Shown: in pieces, positions 1 through 11,373 of the stretch | Layout of the letters: every line of letters starts with the position of its first letter | Numbering within the stretch: the first letter of the stretch is position 1 | DNA from: Coniella vitis | Lineage: Eukaryota; Ascomycota; Sordariomycetes; Diaporthales; Schizoparmaceae | NCBI GenBank assembly: GCA_011317545.1 | Contig: WUJK01000002.1 | Coordinates: 806,001 to 870,000, forward strand | Length of the DNA: 64,000 nucleotides | Reading direction: 5' to 3' | Position numbers and translations under genes: made by a program | Notes under the pieces: model-generated | What the model was told of the DNA's origin: nothing | What the model saw: only the letters and a program-made list of their open reading frames with translations | The model's database searches: none

Positions 1-30
1 GCTCTATCCTAATCACGTCTACCGGTCAAC

Positions 31-478
31 ATGAGCGCTAGCGGCAGTGGCGGGTTCAACAAATACCGGTGCAAGTACTTTCTCACTTACAATTGCGAGA
101 ATTGGGTTTACGTGAGCGGCTCACCATGCGCACATTGTCTCGTGAGTTCTGCCAATCCAATGCAATGCTATAATTTGGGGCTAACCTGGGGTTCCCCTTC
201 GATGGCAGGCCGACGGTAGAGATGATGTAGCAATGTCGGCGCACACGCAAGCTCATCTTAATACGGCGCCAAAAGACATTTGCGTTCCATATTTTGCGGA
301 CGGTGTTCTCAAATACTCATTGATGGAGGTCGTCTCGACTGACCAGTCGGGCCAGTACTGGGAGTTGCGAGAGAAGGTCTCGAATCCTAGAATGCCCGTG
401 GTTGCCACTACAGGTGCCCAACCTCCGCCACCTGCGTTCATATCAAGCTCAAGCTTACCAGCACACGCGCGTGTTTAG
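31..478 (+). CDS. small Cys-rich, zinc-ribbon-like hypothetical protein (two exons)
   Basis: Two exons, 31-141 and 209-478, are joined by a 67-nt intron with donor GTGAGT, a branch-like GCTAAC and acceptor GCAG. Splicing brings two otherwise separate open frames into one frame of 126 aa ending at TAG 476-478. An in-frame TAA at 10-12 precedes the ATG, so 31 is probably the true start, although the window edge leaves room for an upstream exon. The first exon holds four cysteines (C14, C22, C33, C36; spacing C-x7-C-x10-C-x2-C) around the motif WVYVSGSPCAHC, which suggests a small metal-binding fold. The C-terminal half is polar with a short proline run and no clear domain. There is no signal peptide or membrane segment. 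I do not recognise the family with certainty and assign no function. Confidence 0.6.
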
Positions 479-730
479 AAAGCCTGAGAGCCTCTAACAC
501 AGCATGCAGGCGGGGAATTTCGGCCATAGCAGGGCCGGGTGGGGGGGGGGGCGGGGCGCAAGATACCTCTGGAATTTTACAAAAGCAGTTTTGGTTAATG
601 ACTAGAAAGTCAGGTGGAAAGTGGGCCTCTATGGATCACGCTAGGAAGGAAACGCAAGCAGATTGGAAGGCAGCGTAGGAAGACAACAAAATTATGATAC
701 CAAATTGAGCAAAAGAAATCTCTAGGATAA

Positions 731-1109
731 TCAAAGCCTCGAAGATCTTGGCTGGGCAATTCTCTGCAGGTTTATTGTGCACACGATGTCGGGCTGAGAC
801 TACTTGCAACTATATGGAGACCTGACGAGAAGTATAAGGAATGGGCGGAAGCGTGGCCGGATTCATCCATCAACCACGCTGACCTCAGTCTTCCTCTGGG
901 CCATAGATACAGCTATGAGCACGGATGGCCCCTGGCAGTTCTGGGTTCTCAAGTCAGCAACACATCTCATATCAACCGGCATTGTTTATCCAGACACACC
1001 AGATGAGACGCAGCCAAATCTTACCACCGACTACGCAAGGCTTCGCAATCTGGTGCCACTACTAGCCCGGAACGAGCATGAAAGGTCCCACAGCTTTCTG
1101 GACGGCTGA
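731..1109 (+). pseudogene. possible decayed or incompletely resolved coding stretch
   Basis: Two overlapping frames look coding-like. One is open from 731 to 1009 with no Met and contains the segments GLRLLATIWRPDEKYKEWAE and LSLPLGHRYSYEHGWPLAVL. The other is open from 804 to 1109 and ends with segments such as YPDTPDETQPNLTTDYARLR. The apparent switch from the first frame to the second near 980-1000 could be a frameshift in a relic, an unrecognised intron, or chance. A TTCTCTGCAG at 760-769 could be a 3' splice site. I do not recognise a family. Confidence 0.2.
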
Positions 1110-1763
1110 CGGCAGACCCACCAGCCAGAAGAGATAGATTTGGTTTATCCACATTGTCCAAACAAAAAGTGCATACTATGTACGTGATTGCCCAAGCGGC
1201 TTGCGGGTCATGCCGGCAGCGTTGGCACATGTCAAACCACCCCCCCCCAAAAAGGCTCTCGGTCGCAAGGCAATTTCACTAACATGGTATCAGCACAAGC
1301 CATTGTACATTGGTTTTTGGGTGGTTATTTTTTTTTCTAATTTCCTCCACTAAGTTGAAGACACCGTGGACTCGTCTAAAGAGACAAAAGGATACTGGGC
1401 GTCGTACGGTTACTATGACATGAAATGGAAAGCACAATTATTTCGGCCGAGACGTCGCAGTCTCACACCAACACAACAAGCCCAAAGAAAAACCCACATG
1501 AAGCCATTTCGGATGGCTGAGCCGAAATAGCCTCAGGGGCGCCAACGAAACGGCACAGCCCGATACCACTTGTTTTACATAGGTGTTGTTGGAAGTCCCC
1601 CCCCCCTCCCCCACAGGCGCGTCCAAAGACATGCACAGGGTCCAGAGGTCATGTGGCTTGGGGGCCCGTTACAATGTTAACCGACACCTTTGTGGCTGCT
1701 CTTTGTCACATGAATATTCTTGGAGACGCTTTGATGGCCATGGATTGGGTCGTCTTTTCGACG

Positions 1764-1791
1764 GGTTGCTGGTTGCTGGTTGCTGGTTGCT
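1764..1791. repeat. heptamer tandem repeat (GGTTGCT)4
   Basis: Four perfect head-to-tail copies of GGTTGCT lie in intergenic DNA. Confidence 0.9.
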
Positions 1792-4700
1792 GCATGTGAA
1801 AGAAGAGAACGGTTGAAAAGGCTGGTATTTCTCATCTGATCCGGGTGGAATTTCCAAAGACGGCCACAGCTCAGAGTCTGGATTCGGTCAGCGTGGAAAG
1901 TCTTTTACTGGTGGACTGGCGGTGGAGTCTGGCACCGAGACGAGTTTTGTCATTGTAATATCGGAAGATCATCGTTATCACGAGGAATGTTCATCCGGTT
2001 GTCACGATGCATAATAGTATACAACATGTGTACAGAATTGTCTTGATCTTCTTCTATCTCCACTACGCAAGGACTCCACAGGGCGGGCACAGATGAATCT
2101 GCTCGCAGACACAAGGATCTATAATCTTTCAAGAGGCCATGGTGTCGTACTTACATCGTTGGAGATTCTTTTTCTTCTTCACCAATCCTGATAATTATTC
2201 TTAGACAAGCATCGATAAAAAAAGTGATACATAAGCGAGTATCACTACGCAGGTGATTTATTAAGGGATAAACAAGTTCAAGACAAAACAATTAAAAAAA
2301 AAAAAAGGTAATGCAATTTACCGGAACCTTTTGCCCGGATAGTTAAACAATACCTTACTACAATTTTGTATAACATGGTACCGAGGTACTGCGGGTGCAT
2401 GGTATTTTTTGGATGATACACATGGTATATATCCACGAATTGTGTATGTGCATACAACTTTCTCGCAGACCCTACCGTACATGTTGCGTGCGTGTGCTTT
2501 TTGTATTTCGTATCTATTTTTTACTGTAAAAGGTTAAATACATGCCCGAAAACAAAATACAGAATTAAAAAAAAAAAGAGCCCCGTTGATTTTTTGTAAC
2601 CAAAGCATGAACGAGCCTCACCGCCTCACAATACATGAGGTTCCGGGTATTCACGCCGGTATATGTTTTCCCCTTTCTTGTCCTTTCGTTCTTCCTCTAA
2701 ATCCAGTGCTTGGGTTCTGAACGTGCCAGAGCGGAAGGATGTGGTCCTTATTTCTATCCAAGGTGCCACCAGTTGGAAATACTTGGAGACATTGCATGGG
2801 GCAGGGGCTCATATCACGCATGCGGTGCGTAAGCTGGTATATACGGATATATACTATGTAAGTAGTATATATAGAGGATTGAGCTGTAGTAAAATCACGG
2901 ATAGGATGGTGCATAGGTTGTCCCATATCAGAGTCGGTGCACATGTGGGTAACAAATACATTGGTCGAAAGTTCCTGGCGGTCATTTAAACAAACGGGAT
3001 AGCGATCCTGCTTTGTGCTTCTTGTTCTGTTTACTATCTGTGGGTAGGGTATTTTGTAATAGTTCTGCGTGTTTTTTGGTGAATATCCCATTGGATTGGG
3101 TCATCTTGGGTGCAAGGACCTCGATCAATCAATGCCTTGAGTTGCATCAACTTTTACGTATAAGATTTAGGATCTACAGATTATACTAGGTGGGTATACA
3201 TTTCTCAGTATTTGTACTTTGCTCTCATGCTAAATGCTCAGGAGGGAATAGGAAACGCCTTTTACCGCAGTGTCTCAAGCTCTGTGTTGGCCCACTGAAA
3301 AAAAAAATTGAAAAGAAGAGGGTGATTGAAAGTTAACTCGTTTACATCTTGTGCTTCGTTTTCTAAAACAATACTTTGGAAACACTGCATTTATGGTAGG
3401 GTATATAATATCTGAAGGCTGTCTTGCAGCTTTGCGGCAGCACCAGCCTACCCACCATATTTGCTAGAATTATGCTGGATATCTTGATATTTCACGGACT
3501 TGGGTTGTTCTCACCTTGAAGGGTGAGAATTCGAATGTCAAGCAAGAGCTTTGGCAAGCTAAAAATTTTGATATAGCTTGCGATGATGATAAAAGTCAAT
3601 CCTCTAGTAACTGATCACAGAACTGCATATGCTCGCTCAGAATGAAGTGGTAATTACTCTGGGATCGCTAGTCCTTATTTCAGGGTCCCCCCCCTCTCCA
3701 TTTCTCGAGATTTCCAATCTCATCCGAAGGGTAATTAATTAGTACCTTGGATGATGGATTTCACTTTAAGCTCACCACCGCCCGACTATCATTCACGGAT
3801 CCCCATCCCTGGCCTCTGTCCGCAGATCGCTACGACCTGTCCCTCCCCTGGCCCACGCTCCCAGAACAACACGCAATCAAATTACAGGATATTTAAAAGA
3901 CGTTGGTGGTCATCCGTTGAGTCCCTTGCTCTCAACCTTTCGGGGGCATCCTCATTGCTCCGTTTCCACAGACCCTCCGTTCCTTCGACCCAACAACAGC
4001 CTAGACATAAGGACCAACAACCTCTCAACAAAACAGCACAGCTCTGATTCAGAAACCCGTAAATGCAAAGTACTTTTTTCCTTTTCTCACTGTTTGAACC
4101 AATCATCAACGATCGGCGAATCGCAGGTTCTGCAATGATTTCCGATTTCTGGTGATACAAGTCTCAGTGCTCGGATTCTTAGGTCCGAGCCTGGACGCCG
4201 CTTATCCTCCATGGTCATACCAAAGTTGATATCAAACAGCGAAAATGGTTGCAAACACTCCTCTTCCCCCCCCCCCCCCCCGCCTCCATACCAGCCCATC
4301 TGAAGGGTTCTTCTTTGTTTATCTTTGCCTCATGAAGTGTGCTCAAACGGGTGGGAAGGAAGAAAACCTTGATTGAATGGGGGAATCCTCGTTTTAAGGG
4401 TAAATAACTCTTCCATGACTTTCAGACATTCCATCGCCAACCACGTACATACACGCGGTGCAAAATCCGCCCAATTAGAACCCCAGGGAGTACCGAGTCA
4501 ATATTTTCCCTCCTCCAGCTACTCTCTATTTAAATATCCTGCATCATCCCTCATCGGCCTTGAACAGGGGTTTTCCTCCTTGTCCCATGAGGGTGTTTAG
4601 AAGCCATGAGGTCTTCTTCCCAAACTTTCCCTGTCGGGGAAGAGAAGCGAAGCGAACGTGGAATAAAGAAGAAAAAAAAGGCTTCTTTTCTTTTGTATTT

Positions 4701-5301
4701 TTTTATAATACATAGAACTACCTGTAGGAATACTCCTACTACTTGTTGCGCACTCGCTTTGTATTGGAGCAGAAATGTAGGCAAACCACTGACCTACGGC
4801 GGACGCGTGATAAGAATCCATTTGTACCGTATATAACCGAGTGCCATGGGCCCGCAGACGCTGTAGAAGAAGACGCGGTGTACGGGGCTTAGCCCATCAA
4901 CTCGGTCCCGGGAAGCCACGGCGTTGCTCCGCTCATATCTCCTACATGCTGCCAACCTTCGAAGAATCAACCCTTCTCCTAGTGACTGGACATCAAGAGT
5001 GATGTACATTAACCCCTACGGCATTCAAGTTCGTGGTCACTCACATGTCGTGACAGGATACAAGCTAATGAGGAGTCCCCTGAATTTTCTCAAGGGGTTG
5101 AAAGTATATTTGAGGTTCATCCTCCCTAGGCGCCCATTTCTAAAAAAGGACGCCATCTTTGCGGCTGTTCGACCCGCATTCTCTTGTGTTCAAAGGCTCA
5201 ATTCATGCCAATCATGTCAATGACAAGTATTAAAAACGGCGCTTAGCCAACTCTTTGTATCATAAAACTCCATGCCAAAAACAGAAATTCAAAGACCCTC
5301 T

Positions 5302-6999
5302 TTACTCAACGGCACCAAAGATGGTTTCCATAATGATACCGCTGATCTGGTATGGGTCGGCATTGGAAGCGGGGCGACGGTCCTCAAAGTAACCGTAGCC
5401 CTTGGCGGCGCACTCGCGGGGAATGCGAATGGACGAGCCACGGTTGGCAACGCCATATGTGAACTGGTCGATGGAACCAGTCTCGTGGCGACCGGTCAGA
5501 CGGGCCTCGTTGCCCTCTCCGTAGACGAGAATGTCTGTACAAAAAAAAAAAAAAAAAAGTCAGTGAATCTGTTCGATGTGTCCGACTCTGCCAGGAGCAC
5601 AGTTTGTACTTACGCTCCTTGTGGCGGCCCTCCAACTTCTTGATGGCGGCCTCAATGTGGGCCATACCACCCTCCTTACGCATCTCCTCGGTGGAGAAGT
5701 TGCTGTGCAGACCAGCACCGTTCCAGTCACCAGGCATGGGCTTGGGGTGGAACGAGACACGGACGCCAAAGACCTCAGCGACACGGCTGTATCATCAAGT
5801 CAGCAATGGCGATCAATGACGTTGCGGTGGGTACAAGAACGGGGCGCGCCACATACTGTAGCAGGAAACGAGCCAGCCAAAGCTGGTCACCCATCTCAAT
5901 ACCCTCACAGGGTCCGACCTGGAACTCCCACTGGGCGGGCATGACCTCGGCATTGGTGCCAGAAATGTTAATACCGGCATACAAGCAGGCCTTGTAGTGG
6001 GCCTCAACAATGTCACGCTGGACAACCTTGCCAGCGCCGACACCGCAGTAGTAAGGACCCTGAGGGGCGGGGAAACCATGTGCGGGCTATTGTAAGAAAT
6101 CCCTGTTAGCTTCTGTGCGTCACCGGAAACAAGCGCCAGCATCCCAAGGAGTCAAGTGAAGCTTACCCAGCCAAAGGGGCGGTCGTTGAGGTCGAGCAGG
6201 GTGTATTCTTGCTCCAGGCCGAACCAGGGAATGTGAGCGGCGTGCTTCTCCATGAGCTTGGCGCACTCGTGACGGTGGTTGAACTTGTTGGGTGTGCCAT
6301 CGGACATCCAGCACTCGGTGAGGACGAGGATGTTGTCGCCACCCTTGGTGCGGAAGGGATCTGGGTAGACAGCAACGGGCTTCAGGTAGACATCACTGTT
6401 GTCGCCAGGGGCTTGGCCGGTTGAAGAACCGTCAAAGTTCCACTGTGATGAGGCGTCAAGTGTTAGTCATTGGCATACACCAGCGAGCGCAACAGTTGTG
6501 AGATTTGGGAGAGCAGGAGTACACATACTGTTGGGAGATCTGCGGGAGTGTAGCCGCCAGTCTTGGCGTCGAGGGTCTGTCGCAGAGTAGTTCAGTCAGC
6601 GGGGACAAGTCCTTTGGCGGAGACGAAATCATTTCCGGAACAAGGTGGCGCAAACGGATTAGCTTACTCTGGACTTTGAGCGCACACCACCCTCGCTGTC
6701 AATCCAAATGTACTCGGCCATGATCTTTCCCTTCTGGTCGAGCTCGAGGAAAGGCGCCAGCTGTTTTGGTGTATTAGTTTTCCGCAGTTCAGGGGGCTGA
6801 TGACGCCCACTGTCTCCATCGACGCGAGCTTACGTTTTGGGCGCTGCTTGTCCCGAAAGCATCATGAGAAGCCTAGATTTGGCAAGAAGGGTCGTTGGTC
6901 AGTGGATTGTCTTTTGTTTTGGCGGGCCCGCTCCATGCTCGCAAGCACATGGATAAATGGACGGCGGAACAAGGGCAACTCTATTGATAAACGTACCAT
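5302..6999 (-). CDS. glnA: glutamine synthetase (GSII type, eight exons)
   Basis: This enzyme makes glutamine from glutamate, ammonia and ATP in the cytosol and is central to nitrogen assimilation. The exons on the minus strand are 6999-6997, 6872-6834, 6760-6668, 6576-6529, 6442-6167, 6086-5857, 5786-5614 and 5534-5302. They total 1095 nt, or 364 aa plus TAA, close to the usual eukaryotic GSII size. Seen motifs include MAEYIWIDSEGGVRSKSR, WNFDGSSTGQ, NKFNHRHEC, PWFGLEQEYTLLD, the ammonia/metal-site segment GINISGTNAEVMPAQWEF and SFHPKPMPGDWNGAGLHSNF, and the end PYQISGIIMETIFGAVE. The first exon is only the ATG: AAAATG is followed at once by GTACGT, and the next exon continues ASHDAFGTSS. 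The start is supported because the frame upstream of exon 2 hits TAG at the acceptor. The last intron has an 18-T tract before its acceptor. Family identity is certain; the symbol follows Aspergillus usage. Confidence 0.97.
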
Positions 7000-7147
7000 T
7001 TTTGAATGATATGTGACGAGAAGAAAATTATAGGAAATAGAGAAGAGCTAGTCGTAAGACAATGCGAGCCGGCGGTTGAGGACAAGGCGGGCAGCAAGGT
7101 GTGATGGAGCAAGGCTATCTTGTGGACAAGAAGCAGGGCACTTTCTA

Positions 7148-7153
7148 GATAAG
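7148..7153 (+). promoter_or_regulatory. GATAAG site upstream of glutamine synthetase
   Basis: A perfect GATAAG core lies about 150 bp upstream of the glutamine synthetase ATG. Further GATAA cores are at 7741-7745 (+) and 7966-7970 (as TTATC). Fungal nitrogen genes are commonly activated by AreA/NIT2 GATA factors that bind this core. Actual use here is inference. Confidence 0.35.
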
Positions 7154-8462
7154 AAAATGGCTGTGATGGGGTTGAGGAGTATAGGAAGAGAAAGAATTGG
7201 GGGAGAAGATGGGTTAGAAAAGGCGTGGAGCTATTGTGCTTTTGAGTCGTCGAGGGATTTACAAGAACGGGGGGCACGCGAGAGGCCTTTCAAGGCAAAG
7301 GCAAAGGCAGCCCGGGCGACCGGGTCCGGGTCTTGGTGCTGGGCAGTGCAGTGCAGCGCCGTGCAGCGTAGAGTTGTGTACATACCGAGAGCGCTGAATA
7401 CTAGGCAAAAGAGACTATTCTGATGTACCAGGGCAGCAGGTACCTATGGTACCTTGCCAGCCCAGCCCAGACTATGACTCTGACTAGTAAAAGCCAGGCT
7501 GCCAGGATGGCGGCATGGGGATGCGGATGTGGATGTGGATGGGAAGGCGCGCAGTGCGAGCAGTTGCAGGTGCGAGGGCGCCCGCGGTGGAGCAGGCTGG
7601 ACCGGCAAGCCAACGAAAACGGGAGCTCCGTCCAGATATCCCAGGATCCGGGATGTCGTGGATGCTTTGGGCTTGGTGTGCGCCTGCAGTTTTTGTGACT
7701 TGTAGCACTCTGCGGTCTTGGCTTGGGGGCCCAGCCGGGTGATAATAATAGAAGTAGCAATAGTTTGTACGATGCTCTGCCACGATAGCCATTTCTTCGT
7801 AGCAGCCGACGACCCGTGCGCTGTTGATGCTTTTGGCCAGCGATCGACTGTGTCTACGCCTTCTTGCTGTGGATACTGCCCCTTCTGCTCCTCCTCTGGA
7901 ATGGCAAGTCTACACATGAGAAAAAGAGAAAGGAAGCAAAGGAGAAGAGGACATCATCATCATCATTATCATCATGTGTGACGACAGGGGCCCTTCCTGC
8001 CAGGATTTTTGGGCGCCCCTTAGCACCTGGCCCCTCTGCCCCTCTGGCTGCGTTGGGGTGCACCCGCCCAGTGACGTGGGGTTCTGTTGCTTGTCAGCCC
8101 CTCCTCGTCGTCAATCGCTGCCGATTGATGTCGCACGCCACTCTTATCGGCAGGCCGCCTTGTTCTGGCCAGGGTAAGCGCAGCTTTGTTTCAAAGCCTC
8201 CGTCAGTTGTTGAAATATACGAGTACGGTTTCACATGGGGATGCTTTTTCTTTTGTGCAATCAGTCATACGAGAATGCACTGGAGGAAGCAGACACGCAT
8301 GCGCAAAGACAGACCGCGCAGACAATGAGGCTGAATGCTGCCCTATCGCCAGGCCACTTTTTATCGCAAAATGGAGCCCGGAAGCTCTCTATCAGCGACC
8401 ATGCAACGCGCCCCAGCGCGCCCCAGCGGCCCCTCTCCGCCACTAAGTAACTTGCTACTGTC

Positions 8463-8489
8463 TACATAGTACTATGTATATACTATGTA
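8463..8489. repeat. cluster of three TACTATGTA-type motifs with a 16-bp palindrome
   Basis: TACATAGTA (8463-8471) and TACTATGTA (8470-8478) overlap to form the perfect palindrome TACATAGTACTATGTA. A third copy follows at 8481-8489. This is the densest example of a motif found 34 times in the window's intergenic DNA. Confidence 0.85.
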
Positions 8490-9831
8490 CTTGGGTACCT
8501 CTAGTAGTAGAAGTACTTTACCAGAAGTACATACATAGCAGTAGGTACGCAGTATGGACGGCTCAGAGGGGAGGGGCCTTCTGCGAACTGCTGTTTTTTT
8601 TTTTTTTTTTTTTTTGCCGAGACATGGCCTACGAAAATCCGGGGTCCTGACTGCCTGGGTATATTGTAATAATGTGACTACTAATCCTACGTAGAGTCAG
8701 TCGTTGCAGCCCGATTTCGGCTACTACTACTACATAGTATATACCACTACTACATATCTCCTGCAAGAACCACCGCCGAAAGAATGCTGTCTTTTGTGAA
8801 TTGCCATTCGCTGCACTGCCACCTTCCCCGGGAAAACTAACAATGGCCTCGTAAATATCTTGTTGACACGCCAAACCGCTTTCTTGCTCTCGCCACTGTT
8901 TTGACTTTGCCTTCCCACCCTCTCTTCATCGACCGTGGCCTTGGCCCTATTTTGGTCTCTGTCTTGTTTTCTTTGTTGGGGTTTGTGCAGATTCATGCTG
9001 CAAACAATCAGAAACCAGGCCAGTTAAAAAACTTTGGGGTCCGGCCCGAGTTCTAGTTACCTAACCACTCGTCAATTCCATCGTGTTGGAGATTCGGCCC
9101 TGCGCCTATCACGACTCTTCCCACGCACACACTCTGATAACGATCCAGCGCACTGATTGGCAGTTGCCGCCTGGGTAGATGATACCCCTGACTGCTCTCC
9201 GACCCAAGCCAAGCAAGAGCGATTTAAAGCAAGGGTACTTGGATACCTATGTGTCAAGATCGCGATTTTCCCCCTTGAGCGAAAAAAAACATTTTTGGCA
9301 CCGGTGCCTGCAGCGGTGGGTTTTGCATTTGCGTTGGAGTCTGCAGGGTGATTGGAACACAAACATTCTCGGCACGAGTGAGAGCGCTTGAGGAAAGACC
9401 AACAGAAATTAGATTGCAAGATCAAGTGTCGTGCGTGCGTTGCATGCAGGGCAGTCAAAGATTTTTCTCATGTTCCTTATGTGCTCTGCATAAAACGTGG
9501 GGTACATACTCGAAGTACTGTACATACCCTGTAGTACCGCTGACTCAACACAGCCAGTCTCGCTGTGCAAATGCATCCCGCGTCCCGCGACCCTTCTATT
9601 TTCGCTGACGGCGCATGCGCGCAATCCCATCACACAGGGACACCGCTTGGCGCGCCACCAATGGGCGATTTGTTCCTGTCTGGTCTTCGATTTTCCCGTT
9701 TCTTGTCCCCACGTTTTCACAACCCCTCCCCCTCCAACCATTCTCTTGCTTCTCGCTCTCTATATTATTCTTTTCTTTTCCCTAGCCCTATCTATACATG
9801 TACATCCTATGTAGTAGGAGACAGGCCTTTT

Positions 9832-9867
9832 GTCTGGCAGTCCTGGCAGTCCTGGCAGTCCTGGCAT
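9832..9867. repeat. 9-bp minisatellite, unit TCCTGGCAG
   Basis: Four near-identical 9-bp units stand head to tail. The first and last differ by one base each. The array is intergenic. Confidence 0.85.
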
Positions 9868-11373
9868 TCCTCTCGCCCACTCCGACGAAGCCCACAATCG
9901 GAATCGAGGCGATTCGTCCAGGCTCAACCGGCCGATAAGTGACTCCTGTGTAGCATGCGGTCGTTGATTTGCTCGCCCACTACCCCGCCTCCTCTTTCAT
10001 CAGTCATCAATCCTGTTCGCGCTCCCGCGATTCGACTCGGACCTTATCGTGTGGCAGCCCCCCACCCTTGACATAGTACAAGACCGCCTCTTCTACGTGT
10101 GTGTGTGTGTGGTGTGGGCGACTCGGCTACATAGTATCTCGATGCACGTTTTGATAGCGTGACTTGCTTCGGACGGTGCAAGTGAAGCATTATCTATTGC
10201 TCATTCTCACAGCATCCCTATTTCTTGATCTTTGTGTCCCACGATGAATACACATCCAGCATTTTCACAAAACAGACACGCTATACCCATGTGGGCACAC
10301 GACCGTCTGACGCGTTCAAACCCGTCCTCCACCTCTCACTGCTGGGAAAAACCTACAACTGATCAACGGTCGCGTCAGCTCTCTTCTTTCCCGGATCTCG
10401 GTTCCCACATTCACGCGGTACGTCCGACATCCGCAAGGGTTATCTATCTATCTGGTGCAAAGTGTGCACCCTGATACATAGTATGGTGGTGCAATCTAGT
10501 GCAAAGTTCCCATGCTACTGTAGCATTTGGAAGGGGGGGGGAGACAATATATTTCCCTCGAGAAGTGCATTAGGGTGTGGATGAAACAAAAAGAGCCCAA
10601 CGATCCCAACGATCCAATCTAATGTTGCCCAAAAGCAATCGCGAGGGCATCGGGCCCCACACAAACCTACCTAGGCACTTTTGCTATGTGACTAGGTACT
10701 AACTGTGATGTACTATGTAATAACCCACAACGGAACCCATGCGACCTCTCTCTCCCCCTCATTCTTTTTGCTCTGAAATGTTACCCCAGATGGCGCGATT
10801 GATGAGAGCCGGTGTCGTGCACGCCTTTCTCGTCAATCATAGGAAAACGTAAAACATGATAGGCTCTCGTTCAACGGGCAAAGCAGAAGAACTACACATT
10901 GTCTGTTCAGCCAATCAAACCCCTGCTTCTCTTTTCTATTGTCTTTCTTTTTTCCTTCCTAGCCATGCATCCAGAACACGCTTTTACATAGTAGTGCTCC
11001 GGGTTGGGGTGAGACATATACAGAGAGAAAGAGAGAAAGAGAGAAGGGGGAGAGCGCAAACAAAGCCAAGGCAGCCAGGGAAAAAAAAAGATAATCATCG
11101 AAAGCTCATCAGTATGCCAAACTATAATTGATAGCCCAAACCTCTATGAATATTTCAAATCCAACCTGCAATACCCTAGTATGCAAAAACCGAATTGAAG
11201 GTACCATCGAGATTTTTTCCTCTTCATGACACAATGCTCCTGCAAAGCCAAACAAATATCGCAAAAACCAAAAAACAGTAAATGCCGTCCCAAAAACGCC
11301 GTTTGCCTGTTAGCCAACCTATCATGTCAAGACTTTGCCCGAGAATACTCTAGATCTCATGTTCTTTCCACGC

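Larger units (their letters stand above)
479..5301. other. intergenic region, no supported gene
   Basis: This 4.8-kb stretch lies between the Cys-rich gene and the 3' end of glutamine synthetase. It holds G/C homopolymer runs (about 541-552 and 4268-4281), a heptamer repeat, two copies of the TACTATGTA motif (1174 and 2852) and only short open frames without domain signal. A possible decayed coding stretch at 731-1109 is listed separately. Confidence 0.6.
7000..11373. other. intergenic region upstream of glutamine synthetase
   Basis: This 4.4-kb stretch contains the glutamine synthetase promoter at its left end and the 3' flank of the APP1-like gene at its right end. It holds eight exact copies of TACTATGTA/TACATAGTA, a T run at about 8594-8615, a 9-bp minisatellite and CA/GT-rich patches. 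The open frames are short and overlap on both strands, and I see no gene. Confidence 0.6.

Noticed and set aside
2651..3091. 146-codon minus-strand frame
   Set aside because: No domain, and overlapped by a 108-codon frame on the other strand. AT-rich local sequence with few stops explains it.
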